Assembly (NCBI GenBank): GCA_003506095.1
Contig: DNWZ01000511.1
Span: 1-8,182, forward strand
DNA from: Planctomycetaceae bacterium
GTDB lineage: Bacteria > Planctomycetota > Planctomycetia > Pirellulales > Pirellulaceae
Reading direction: 5' to 3'
Length of the DNA: 8,182 nt
Of this stretch, positions 1 to 7,174 are shown in pieces; the first letter of the stretch is position 1, and each line of letters starts with the position of its first letter. The notes beneath the pieces were generated by a model. That model saw nothing but the letters and a program-made list of their open reading frames with translations. It had not been told where the DNA came from and ran no database searches. Made by a program: the position numbers and the translations under genes.

Positions 1-709
1 AAAGGGTTTCGAACAGGCTGTAGGCGCCGTATACGGTTCGGTCTTCGGTAACCGGCGAAAGACCTGAACTGTCGATAACGATCGAAGGGCGATAGATAGT
101 GGGCGACTGCCAGGATGACTCAGAACGTACCAAGTTTTCAGCCTGGCACTTGCTGTGTTCGTAATCGTTCGCGAACTGCTGGCCGCAATCATGATCGGCT
201 TCAAAAACACGACCGCTTCGCAAACCGCAGACGTAAGCGGTCGAAACATAATGAAAGTCATCGATTCCTGCGTCGCGACAGACCTTGATTAGGTTTGCTG
301 TGCCGAGAACATTTGTACGATACGGTTCGCCACTGCTGGATTCCGAGGCCGGTCGAAAGCTGAGCGACGCTGCGGAATGAATCACAGAGTTTACATGACC
401 AGCAATCCAGTTAAGTGATTCGGGATCAAGCCCCAGCGAGTCGCTGGTCAAGTCGCCGCAAAGCACGGTTGGACGGGCCAGCGGTCTGCCCGGGCATGAC
501 TCAAACCGCGACAGCAGCGTTTCGATTCGTCCGCTCGCGGAAATCGTAGTCCGCCTATCCGGATCGCGACTGCGTTGAACGGAGTCGCGCGCCAACACCG
601 CCACCGATACGCCGCTGGCAAGCAACTTTGCCATCAGTTGTGATCCCACCATACCGGTTGCGCCGGTCAGCAGAACAACATTTCGTTGGGGTTGGCCGTT
701 GGGGGACAT
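1..709 (-). CDS. NAD(P)-dependent SDR, thioester-reductase/fatty-acyl-reductase-like (NAD_binding_4), C-terminus off window
   Basis: The minus strand from the ATG at 709 stays open for 236 codons to the window edge, so the C-terminal part is missing. The protein is an extended short-chain dehydrogenase. Residues 11-22 form a beta strand and the dinucleotide-binding GATGMVG turn (G16, G19, G22). CGDL (84-87), HSAAS (111-115), YRTNVLGT (130-137), the STAY catalytic serine region (S156), Y183-x3-K187 and YRPSIVI (206-212) follow in the order expected for the family. The HSAAS/NVLGT/YVSTAYV/RPSI combination resembles male-sterility-type reductases (fatty acyl-CoA reductase, thioester reductase domains), which reduce acyl thioesters with NAD(P)H; plain sugar epimerases are the alternative. 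An in-frame stop lies at 764-766 and no other ATG occurs in between, so 709 is the only ATG start, although no Shine-Dalgarno is visible. It is divergent from the radical SAM gene. The fold is secure; the substrate is unknown. Confidence 0.88.
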   Translation of the reverse strand, partial: MSPNGQPQRNVVLLTGATGMVGSQLMAKLLASGVSVAVLARDSVQRSRDPDRRTTISASGRIETLLSRFESCPGRPLARPTVLCGDLTSDSLGLDPESLNWIAGHVNSVIHSAASLSFRPASESSSGEPYRTNVLGTANLIKVCRDAGIDDFHYVSTAYVCGLRSGRVFEADHDCGQQFANDYEHSKCQAENLVRSESSWQSPTIYRPSIVIDSSGLSPVTEDRTVYGAYSLFETL

Positions 710-1099
710 GGATGCTGAAACAGCGGTTGTAGATGGGGTCAAGGTATCCGGAAGCAAAGCATCCTAGTACACGGTTGATTGAATACCAGTCTTTGCGTTG
801 TTGCGTTTTTGTCATACCGATACCGTCGGCAGAAAGAATGCGGTCGTAAGGATTTGGCGGATTTTATCGCATATGCCGATGGCGAGCAGATCGTTTGGAA
901 TCGGTTATTCGAGGACAACTGCGATGCTTTGCCGCTCAATGACGTCACGTTGTCCAGCGAAAAATTTGAATCAGTGGCTTTCAACCATCCAGCGTCGAAC
1001 TACCCTGTGACGGTTGCCCGTATTCGAAACGCAATCAGGTAGTGTCGTGATGGTTGTCGCGTTGCAGGAAAACCGAAATGGTTTCAAGGCATTTTGTAA
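710..1099. other. Divergent intergenic spacer (SDR / radical SAM), no convincing gene
   Basis: This 390-bp stretch separates the SDR start from the radical SAM start and must hold both promoters. I see no clear -35/-10 pair and no good sigma-54 site. A plus-strand reading frame of 87 codons (779-1042, TTG start) runs through it but has no ribosome binding site and no recognisable motif. An 8-bp palindrome TGACGTCA lies at 940-947 and may be chance. The spacer is long for two adjacent promoters, so an unrecognised small gene or a decayed remnant cannot be excluded. Confidence 0.5.
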
Positions 1100-2809
1100 A
1101 TGATCACAATTCCCAAATCGCCTGATGGGCCACTGCGATGCCTGTTGATTCAGCCTCGATTTGAGTCGACAAACTACTGGAACTTCGTGGAAAGCGCCCG
1201 TGCAATTGGCGCTAAGGCTACGGCGCCACCCTTGGGGTTGCTGACGGTCGCGGCACTGCTTCCCCAACAATGGCAGTTTGAAGTCGTCGATTTGAATGTC
1301 GGCCCGATGCGTGAGGAATCATGGCAAAGCGCAGACGTGATTTGCACCGGCGGAATGCTGCCGCAGCAACCTGGAATCCTCGAATTGATTGCACGAGCCC
1401 GACGCGATGGAAAGTACATTGCTGTGGGAGGCCCCGATCCAACCAGTCAGCCGGATATCTATGTCCATGCTGACGTTGTGGTCGTCGGCGAAGGAGAAAG
1501 TACCATTCCGCTGTGGATCGAATCTTGGCGAAATGGTCAGCCGAAAGGGCGTTTCGAGGATGATGTCAAGCCTGACGTAACAAAGACGCCGATCCCCCGT
1601 TTCGATCTCATATCGTTTGATGATTACCTGCATGTCGGCGTGCAATCATCCCGTGGATGTCCTTATAATTGCGAGTTTTGCGACATTATTGAACTGTTCG
1701 GCCGCAGACCGCGGGTGAAATCGCCTGAACAATTCGTGGCCGAATTGCAACGATTGTATGACCTGGGGTATCGCGGATGGGTCGATTTTACTGACGATAA
1801 TTTCATCGGAAACCGAAAGCTGATCAAACCACTACTGGTTGCGTTATGTGAATGGAATCGCCAGCACAAATATCCATTTGTGTTCTCCACCGAGGCGAGT
1901 ATCAATCTAGCCGATGACGATGAATTGCTCGAATTAATGCGAGAAGCTCAGTTCCGCTATGTTTTCCTAGGAATCGAGTCGCCTGACGAAGAGACATTGA
2001 TTCACACCCAAAAACGGATCAACACTGTTCAGCCGATCATCGATCGGGTGCGGAAGATTTACGACAATGGGATTTCGATTGCGGCTGGTTTGATCATCGG
2101 GTTCGATAGCGACAAGCCGCGAACGGACGGACCTATGATCCGGTTCATTCAGGAGAGCGGCATCGCCCTGTCCATGGTCGGGCTGTTGAGTGCCCTGCCC
2201 AATACACAGCTTACACGCCGCCTTGCACGAGAACGGCGGTTGATCGATTCGAACCACCAATGGCTCAGCGATGGAAATCCGCATTACGAACTGCGAAGCA
2301 ACGAGTCGCGAGATCAAACGATCGGCGGATTGAACTTCGTGACCATGCGTGACCGCGTTGAAATCTATACAGATTTGCGAACAATCATCAAGGAGGTCTA
2401 TTCTCCGAGAGCCTTCATGGATCGGGTGATCGACACGACGAGGCGGATCAAGATTCGCAACAAGCACATTCCCAACGGATGGGAGTTTCGTCGTATGTTG
2501 CGAGGGTTTCTAACGGTCTTTCGGCGAATGGTCATGGATCCGCGAACTCGCTGGCTGTATTTGCGCAACTTCCTGCAGGCAGCGATTTTGGGGCCGACAC
2601 GATTCGAGTACGCCCACAACATCATGGGCTCGTTCTTGCATTTCGACGCTCAGACGGAAAAGATGCTCAAAGCGTTGGATGAGTCGATCGAATTCGCAGA
2701 GCGCCATGCGACTTACCCTCGCTCGGTTGCCCAGATGCCTGAAATCGTGATGAAATCGACCCCGCTGCCAATCGCAATGCCAGGTGCACAGGAATGCGAA
2801 AGCATCTGA
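1100..2809 (+). CDS. B12-binding radical SAM protein, HpnP-like with DUF4070-type C-terminus
   Basis: The protein is a 569-residue cobalamin-dependent radical SAM enzyme. Residues ~12-150 form the Rossmann-like B12-binding domain: LLIQPR, the APPLGLLTVAALLP segment (42-55), VVDLNV (62-67) and VVVVGEGE (126-133). The DxHxxG lower-ligand motif is absent, as in many members of this class. The radical SAM barrel starts at ~180 with SSRGCPYNCEFCD, giving the CxxxCxxC iron-sulfur ligands C187, C191 and C194. DDNFIGNRK (232-240), STEASINL, FLGIESPDEE and AGLIIGFDSD follow. This layout, the DNFIGNRK segment and the C-terminal region (~390-530) resemble the hopanoid C-2 methylase HpnP and DUF4070 proteins; such enzymes often methylate unactivated carbons using methylcobalamin. 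The family is broad, so the substrate is not assigned. The ATG at 1100 has a modest AAGG (1086-1089) ten bases upstream. The gene appears monocistronic: divergent from the SDR and 297 bp before wzc. Confidence 0.9.
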   Translation: MITIPKSPDGPLRCLLIQPRFESTNYWNFVESARAIGAKATAPPLGLLTVAALLPQQWQFEVVDLNVGPMREESWQSADVICTGGMLPQQPGILELIARARRDGKYIAVGGPDPTSQPDIYVHADVVVVGEGESTIPLWIESWRNGQPKGRFEDDVKPDVTKTPIPRFDLISFDDYLHVGVQSSRGCPYNCEFCDIIELFGRRPRVKSPEQFVAELQRLYDLGYRGWVDFTDDNFIGNRKLIKPLLVALCEWNRQHKYPFVFSTEASINLADDDELLELMREAQFRYVFLGIESPDEETLIHTQKRINTVQPIIDRVRKIYDNGISIAAGLIIGFDSDKPRTDGPMIRFIQESGIALSMVGLLSALPNTQLTRRLARERRLIDSNHQWLSDGNPHYELRSNESRDQTIGGLNFVTMRDRVEIYTDLRTIIKEVYSPRAFMDRVIDTTRRIKIRNKHIPNGWEFRRMLRGFLTVFRRMVMDPRTRWLYLRNFLQAAILGPTRFEYAHNIMGSFLHFDAQTEKMLKALDESIEFAERHATYPRSVAQMPEIVMKSTPLPIAMPGAQECESI

Positions 2810-2952
2810 TCTTTAGGGCAAGGTTATCGCGCAGGCTTTCTATGGCCATTGCCCCGATGCCCCCCTGCGTTGTCAAATCGTCACAATCAGACTGCATTTC
2901 AGGAGCAACAATAGACAGGCATTACTTTATGCTTGACCGATCTGCGTAGTCC

Positions 2953-2967
2953 AAAGACAGTGTCTTT
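2953..2967. promoter_or_regulatory. Perfect 15-bp palindrome, candidate operator upstream of wzc
   Basis: AAAGACA-G-TGTCTTT is a perfect inverted repeat with 7-bp arms around one central base. It lies about 30 bp upstream of the sigma-54-like promoter and 140 bp before the wzc start codon. Its length and symmetry suit a dimeric regulator. The binding protein is unknown and the role is inferred from position only. Confidence 0.45.
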
Positions 2968-2990
2968 AGCGGAGATACGGATTTCAAAAG

Positions 2991-3007
2991 CTGGCGTTTT
3001 TATTGCT
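2991..3007 (+). promoter_or_regulatory. Candidate sigma-54 (RpoN) -24/-12 promoter for wzc
   Basis: CTGGCGTTTTTATTGCT matches the sigma-54 consensus YTGGCACGRNNNTTGCW at both critical blocks: TGGC at 2992-2995 and TTGCT at 3003-3007. The invariant GG (2993-2994) and GC (3005-3006) are separated by exactly 10 bases. The less conserved ACGR positions do not match. The predicted start of transcription is near 3018, giving a leader of about 89 nt before the wzc ATG. This would imply control by an enhancer-binding activator. Confidence 0.5.
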
Positions 3008-3106
3008 ACCTAGCGTTCTTAGCGTCACCTCGGTTTTTAATCGAGAGCATTCGAAATCCAAAAACGGCCCGACTACATTTCGTAAATACGCTTTCAACTA
3101 AGATCC

Positions 3107-5479
3107 ATGAATCGCGAAATTACTTCGACCGGTACTGATCGGCAGTTCAATTTGAATGACCAAGAGCTATCGATTGATATTCTTCAGGTTCTCAGTCGCC
3201 AGCGATGGCTAATCGTTTTCTGTTCTTTGATGGGCATGGCTGCCGGTGTTCTCTATTCGATCCAGTCAACCGTTTGGTACAGATCGACAGCCGCGATTTT
3301 GGTGAACTCGAAGAACGCAGGGCTCGAGTCCAATGCTACCAATGTCGTTGAAGAGGATATTCTCGCCAACCACATGCAGATGCTTCGCAGTAGGAAAATC
3401 GTCGAGGGCGCGTTGACGAAAGATGGCTTAATGGACTTAGCCTCGATTCAACCCCTGCTAACACCAGCAAAAGGAGAGGACGCTGCGGACTACGTAATCA
3501 GCCAACTAGAAATTGTCAAAGGCGGTGCCGGCGCTGCGAAATCCGCAAGAAGTCTGAGCTTAGCATTTGCTCATACCGATCCAGAGGAATCTCGCAAAAT
3601 TCTTGAGTCGGTATTAGTCGAATACCAAAACTATATCGCTGGCCAACTCGAATCGGTTATGTCCAAGGCAAACGAATACATCACTCATGCCAAAGACGAA
3701 GTAGAGTCGGAATTGCGAAACGCAGAACAAGATTACTTAACCGCCCGAAAAGCGGCTCCTATGTTGTTTCAAGGCGAAGGTAGCAGCAACGTTTATCAAG
3801 ACAAGTACAGGCGAGTCGAGGAAGAATTATTGAATGTCGATATTGAAGAATCGTCTTTGAAGACACGCCTGGAGAGAGTTCGCGAAACGTTGGGTGATAT
3901 GGATCTTGATGGTCCATTGTCAGAGCACCTTGATAAACTGGCGCTGATCGACAGTGAGAGTATGCAGCGGTTAGGCTTGTATGCTAGCCTTCAGGTTAAC
4001 GCAGCAAGTACCGCTGATTTCCAAGCGACTCAGCCCGCACGGATAGCCGAAGCTCAAACGCAGTACAATAACGTGCTGCAGTTGATGAGCGAAAAGCAGC
4101 GATTAACGACCGTGTTTGGGCCAAGTCATCCGAAAGTGAAGGACATCCAGGACCAGATTGACCTCGTAAAAAACTTTTTGGATGAGAAAAAAGACGGGAC
4201 ATCCGTAGGCGCAGGGGCGGGGATGCTGAGCCCCGAGGCGTTACTGAAAGCTTACGTTGGTTTTCTAGAGCACGACTTGGCAACGCTTACTCAACGCAAG
4301 CGAGAACTGACCATTTTGGCGGGAAACGCGGAGTCTCAAGCAAAGACGTTGATTGACTATGAGCTCCAAGACATGGTGCTTCGCAAGAAAATCGAACGCC
4401 AAGAAAAACTTTTTGACGGTGTCGTCCAGCAGTTAAGGGAACTTGACACAGCAAGCGGGTTGAGCGGGTACGTTTACGAACTTTTAGAAACACCTCGTCC
4501 GGGCATTCGGTCCTGGCCCAAATTATCGATCTGTGCTTTGGGTGGATTGATGCTCGGGCTTTTCGGTGGCTTATTCTTATCCATCGCGAACGATTTGCGG
4601 GACAGTCGGTTTCATTCTGCAGTGGAATTCGAACAATTCATAGGACTACGAACTTTAGGCCGAATCGGTAAGGTCAACTCGATGCGACAAGGCGTGAAGG
4701 GTCTCATCGCAACCGAATTGACGCCTGACGCTGAGGCCATTCGCATGATGCGAACGCTTTTATTGATGGATGTAAAGTCGAAAAAGCTTCAAACCATCGC
4801 CATGACAAGTCCGATGCAGGGTGACGGTAAATCCACTGTCATTTCCAACCTTGCTGTGTCTTTTTCGCAATTGGGCATGTCGGTACTCGTCATGGACTGT
4901 GACCTGCGACGTCCAAGCATTCACAACTTCTTCAGCGTTAAACGCGAAAATGGCCTGGTTGATGTGCTGGCAGATGAACTGGAACCGATGGAGGCAATTC
5001 GCGATACAGACGTTGAAAACGTTCACGTTTTGCCTGCTGGGGCTCCGACATCGACGCCAGCTGAACTGTTGCAGTCGCCAAGGTTTGACCAACTACTGGA
5101 GATATTAAAAGAAAAGTACGATGTGGTGCTGTTGGACTTGCCGCCAGTACTTGCGGTTTCGGACCCGTTGGTAGTTGCGCCAAAGGTCTCTGGGGTAGTC
5201 GTTGTCTTTAGAGCGGTGACAGCAAGGAAGAGCGAGGTCGCAAACACGCTTCGCCGTTTGTCATCAGCGGGTGCCGTTACTGTAGGTAGTGTTCTGAATA
5301 CTTTGGGGGCTCAAAAAGAATTCAGTTCTGACGGTGGCTATTACGGCTATTATCGCAGTGGGTACTCCGAAGTCTCCGTGCCGCAGCGCAGTTTGCAAAA
5401 TGGAGCAATCCCATCTTATAATGGAAGGGTTGGTTCGGTCATTACAACGCGGGCTAGCGATATTGGAAGTCGCGACTAA
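3107..5479 (+). CDS. wzc: Polysaccharide co-polymerase / tyrosine autokinase (Wzz + BY-kinase, Wzc-like)
   Basis: The 790-residue inner-membrane protein joins a chain-length-determinant (Wzz/PCP) part to a cytoplasmic bacterial tyrosine kinase. TM1 spans ~34-52. The periplasmic part is mostly long coiled coil (~185-260, ~380-447) and carries FGPSHPKV at 337-344. A proline-bearing segment (PRPGIRSWPK) precedes TM2 (~473-493). The kinase has the oligomerisation motif EX2RX2R (E543, R546, R549), Walker A SPMQGDGKST (568-577, K575), Walker A' VLVMDCDLRRP (593-603, D597 and D599) and Walker B VVLLDLPP (673-680, D677). The C-terminal tyrosine cluster, typical of autophosphorylation, comprises Y745, Y746, Y748, Y749, Y753 and Y771. 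Such kinases cycle between phosphorylated and free states to control polymer length and export with Wza. No strong Shine-Dalgarno precedes the ATG at 3107. Its length fits fused Wzc proteins. No Wzb-type phosphatase gene lies in the window. The gene converges on wza. Confidence 0.95.
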   Translation: MNREITSTGTDRQFNLNDQELSIDILQVLSRQRWLIVFCSLMGMAAGVLYSIQSTVWYRSTAAILVNSKNAGLESNATNVVEEDILANHMQMLRSRKIVEGALTKDGLMDLASIQPLLTPAKGEDAADYVISQLEIVKGGAGAAKSARSLSLAFAHTDPEESRKILESVLVEYQNYIAGQLESVMSKANEYITHAKDEVESELRNAEQDYLTARKAAPMLFQGEGSSNVYQDKYRRVEEELLNVDIEESSLKTRLERVRETLGDMDLDGPLSEHLDKLALIDSESMQRLGLYASLQVNAASTADFQATQPARIAEAQTQYNNVLQLMSEKQRLTTVFGPSHPKVKDIQDQIDLVKNFLDEKKDGTSVGAGAGMLSPEALLKAYVGFLEHDLATLTQRKRELTILAGNAESQAKTLIDYELQDMVLRKKIERQEKLFDGVVQQLRELDTASGLSGYVYELLETPRPGIRSWPKLSICALGGLMLGLFGGLFLSIANDLRDSRFHSAVEFEQFIGLRTLGRIGKVNSMRQGVKGLIATELTPDAEAIRMMRTLLLMDVKSKKLQTIAMTSPMQGDGKSTVISNLAVSFSQLGMSVLVMDCDLRRPSIHNFFSVKRENGLVDVLADELEPMEAIRDTDVENVHVLPAGAPTSTPAELLQSPRFDQLLEILKEKYDVVLLDLPPVLAVSDPLVVAPKVSGVVVVFRAVTARKSEVANTLRRLSSAGAVTVGSVLNTLGAQKEFSSDGGYYGYYRSGYSEVSVPQRSLQNGAIPSYNGRVGSVITTRASDIGSRD

Positions 5480-5532
5480 TCTGGCAGGGTTGAACAGACC
5501 AGGCCTCGCATGGCAGGTTAAGACCCAAGGCT

Positions 5533-5551
5533 AAGAGCGGAAGCCGCTTTT
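5533..5551. terminator. Hairpin between convergent wzc and wza, probable terminator
   Basis: The arms AGCGG (5536-5540) and CCGCT (5544-5548) enclose a 3-nt loop. Pairing extends outward through a G-U pair and two A-U pairs into the T run at 5548-5551, an 8-bp stem in all. It lies 54 bp past the wzc stop and 49 bp past the wza stop, so it could serve both converging transcripts. The T run is short, so efficiency is uncertain. Confidence 0.6.
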
Positions 5552-5599
5552 GTGATTTCCTCGATCCTCTTCTATCGATGGATATGTTCGTAATGTTGG

Positions 5600-6931
5600 T
5601 TACTCAACAAATGCAGACGGAAGAAGGGTGACGTTCATCCAGTTGAAGAAACCGTATACGAACGAAGAACTTGGCTTGAAGTGCAGCATGACGACGTCTT
5701 CATTCTGAATAAGAATACGCTCTTTTTCGTCCTGCATGGCACGATCGAGGTCGACACGAATCGCCAGTTGACGTCCATCGGGTAATTTGCGAAGGATCAA
5801 AACACGGGTTGGTTCTTTCAGGTTGCCAACGCGCCCACCGGAAAGCACCGCGCCCGATTGGCCTAGCGGGCCGCCAATCGAACCGGTCGACATTGCAATC
5901 GCCTCAAGGACATCAATGTCTTCGTCGCGTGGCAAGGGAATTCGTGCACCTGGTAATAAACCGCCTGTTACAAAGTACTCGTTTCGGCGCGGCACAAAAA
6001 CGACGTCTCCGTCCTCCAACACCACATCTTCCGCACGGAACGGCAATGGTTGATCTGGGCAGCCGACCAGAGGTATTCGTATCACATTGGATTTCTCAGT
6101 GCCAACCATTCCTTGGATGACCATCGTGTTCAGTTGATCGGCATTGATGTATCGATAGTCCGCCGACCCATTATGTCGAATCACCCAAAGTTCGCGTTTC
6201 GCGTCAGTGCCCGGCAAACCACCGGTAGACGCGAGCGCATGCAGGACGTCATTTTCGTAAATCGGCAGGTCGATGACTTCGCCAGAACCGCGATGGATTT
6301 CTTTGTTAAGACTTGGGTTCGTAATCGCAACAGGCGTTGCAGGTGTATCTTCTCTCAGTACGATCACTCGCTTTACACGAGGGGTTATCAGACCGACGGT
6401 GATACGCTCGCGGCCCTTTTGCACCACGCCTTTTTCTACATACAGTGAGCGAATTTTCTCCACCGCCTGCGAAATCGTAAGTCCGTTCAATTGAACCGGT
6501 TCCATCAGAGGCAGGTCAACCGTCCCATTGTCAGAAACCCGAATGGGCAAGCCGGTTGATGGGCCAATTTCAGCACCATAAGGTGGATAGTATCGCTGGT
6601 TAACAGCCTGGGTTCGGTTTTGAACCGGAGTCTCATCTTCGCCCGGCGGAAACACTCCAAAAACATAAATCGCCAAAGTGTCTCCGGCGCCGATCTTGTG
6701 CTCTTGCGGGCGTGGTTGACCCAAGGTTGCAAACGGCAGCGGCGAAAGGTTTTCCTTGGAGCATGAGAAAATAGCCGGATCGAGTCGATTCGCAGGTACG
6801 GCATGATGCGACGACGAAACCGATGTACAGCCGATGCAAGCAAGCGCCCATGCCGACGAAAGTAGATAGACAGACCGCACGCAGCAAACTGATTGCTCTC
6901 GAAGCATAGAAACACTGATCAAGCTGATCAT
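5600..6931 (-). CDS. wza: Polysaccharide export outer-membrane lipoprotein, Wza-like (Poly_export + SLBB)
   Basis: With the ATG at 6931 the product has 443 residues. A strong Shine-Dalgarno GGAAAGGA lies 7 nt upstream; an upstream ATG at 6991 (463 residues) and a downstream one at 6907 (435 residues) are less likely. A hydrophobic signal segment (~21-32) ends at two candidate lipidated cysteines: C32 (preceded by WALA, fits the usual lipobox better) and C35 (before TSVSSS). The Poly_export domain covers ~78-185, with HKIGAGDTLAIYVFG at 78-92 and a DNGTVDLPL segment. A first SLBB domain follows at ~187-280 (DVLHALASTGGLPG) and a second at ~318-415 (EYFVTGGLLPGARIPLP, DVLEAIAMSTG). The C-terminal FVYGFFNWMN stretch (~424-433) matches where Wza has its outer-membrane amphipathic helix. 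Wza-type proteins form the octameric export pore fed by a Wzc-like partner, here encoded convergently. The lipoprotein gene lies 243 bp upstream on the same strand. Confidence 0.93.
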   Translation of the reverse strand: MISLISVSMLREQSVCCVRSVYLLSSAWALACIGCTSVSSSHHAVPANRLDPAIFSCSKENLSPLPFATLGQPRPQEHKIGAGDTLAIYVFGVFPPGEDETPVQNRTQAVNQRYYPPYGAEIGPSTGLPIRVSDNGTVDLPLMEPVQLNGLTISQAVEKIRSLYVEKGVVQKGRERITVGLITPRVKRVIVLREDTPATPVAITNPSLNKEIHRGSGEVIDLPIYENDVLHALASTGGLPGTDAKRELWVIRHNGSADYRYINADQLNTMVIQGMVGTEKSNVIRIPLVGCPDQPLPFRAEDVVLEDGDVVFVPRRNEYFVTGGLLPGARIPLPRDEDIDVLEAIAMSTGSIGGPLGQSGAVLSGGRVGNLKEPTRVLILRKLPDGRQLAIRVDLDRAMQDEKERILIQNEDVVMLHFKPSSSFVYGFFNWMNVTLLPSAFVE

Positions 6932-6938
6932 TTCAGCA

Positions 6939-6946
6939 TCCTTTCC
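6939..6946 (-). promoter_or_regulatory. Strong ribosome binding site fixing the wza start
   Basis: Read on the minus strand this is GGAAAGGA, seven bases before the ATG at 6931. It is one of the best Shine-Dalgarno matches seen among the starts in the window and argues against the longer 463-residue reading from 6991. Confidence 0.7.
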
Positions 6947-7121
6947 CGACGACCGGGCAAAATCGTGAGGACACTGACGGATGACCGACATGTCCCGAAC
7001 ATCCTTGTAAACTCAAAACAATCAGAACAGGTCGCAAATTGCATACAAGCCGATGGTCATGCATTCGCAAACTCGCTCGCCCCCCGGCAGTACAGCCAGC
7101 AAACCAAACCCATTTGATGCG

Positions 7122-7145
7122 AAGGAGCAGCAGCGGTGGCTCCTT
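7122..7145. terminator. Inverted repeat downstream of the lipoprotein gene, possible terminator
   Basis: AAGGAGC (7122-7128) and GCTCCTT (7139-7145) are perfect 7-bp arms around a 10-nt loop, starting 29 bp after the lipoprotein stop in its direction of transcription. No T run follows on the minus strand, so it may be a weak terminator, an attenuating or processing hairpin, or an mRNA-stabilising structure between the lipoprotein gene and wza. Confidence 0.4.
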
Positions 7146-7174
7146 TAGTCGGTCAACAAACACGCGGTCCCAAG

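Noticed and set aside
940..947. TGACGTCA palindrome
   Set aside because: An 8-bp palindrome can easily occur by chance in a window this size and its flanks are not symmetrical.
779..1042. Plus-strand 87-codon open frame in the divergent spacer
   Set aside because: It needs a TTG start, has no ribosome binding site, and the product shows no recognisable domain; overlapping open frames exist in other phases of the same stretch.
1967..2467. Minus-strand 166-codon open frame inside the radical SAM gene
   Set aside because: It lies wholly antisense to a gene with clear catalytic motifs and its translation resembles no known protein.
2816..2854. Inverted repeat GGGCAAGG / CCATTGCCC after the radical SAM gene as a terminator
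   Set aside because: The stem has a bulged base, the loop is about 22 nt and no T run follows; too weak to call.
6050..6448. Plus-strand 132-codon open frame antisense to wza
   Set aside because: It is an out-of-phase shadow of wza, which carries recognisable Poly_export and SLBB motifs on the other strand.
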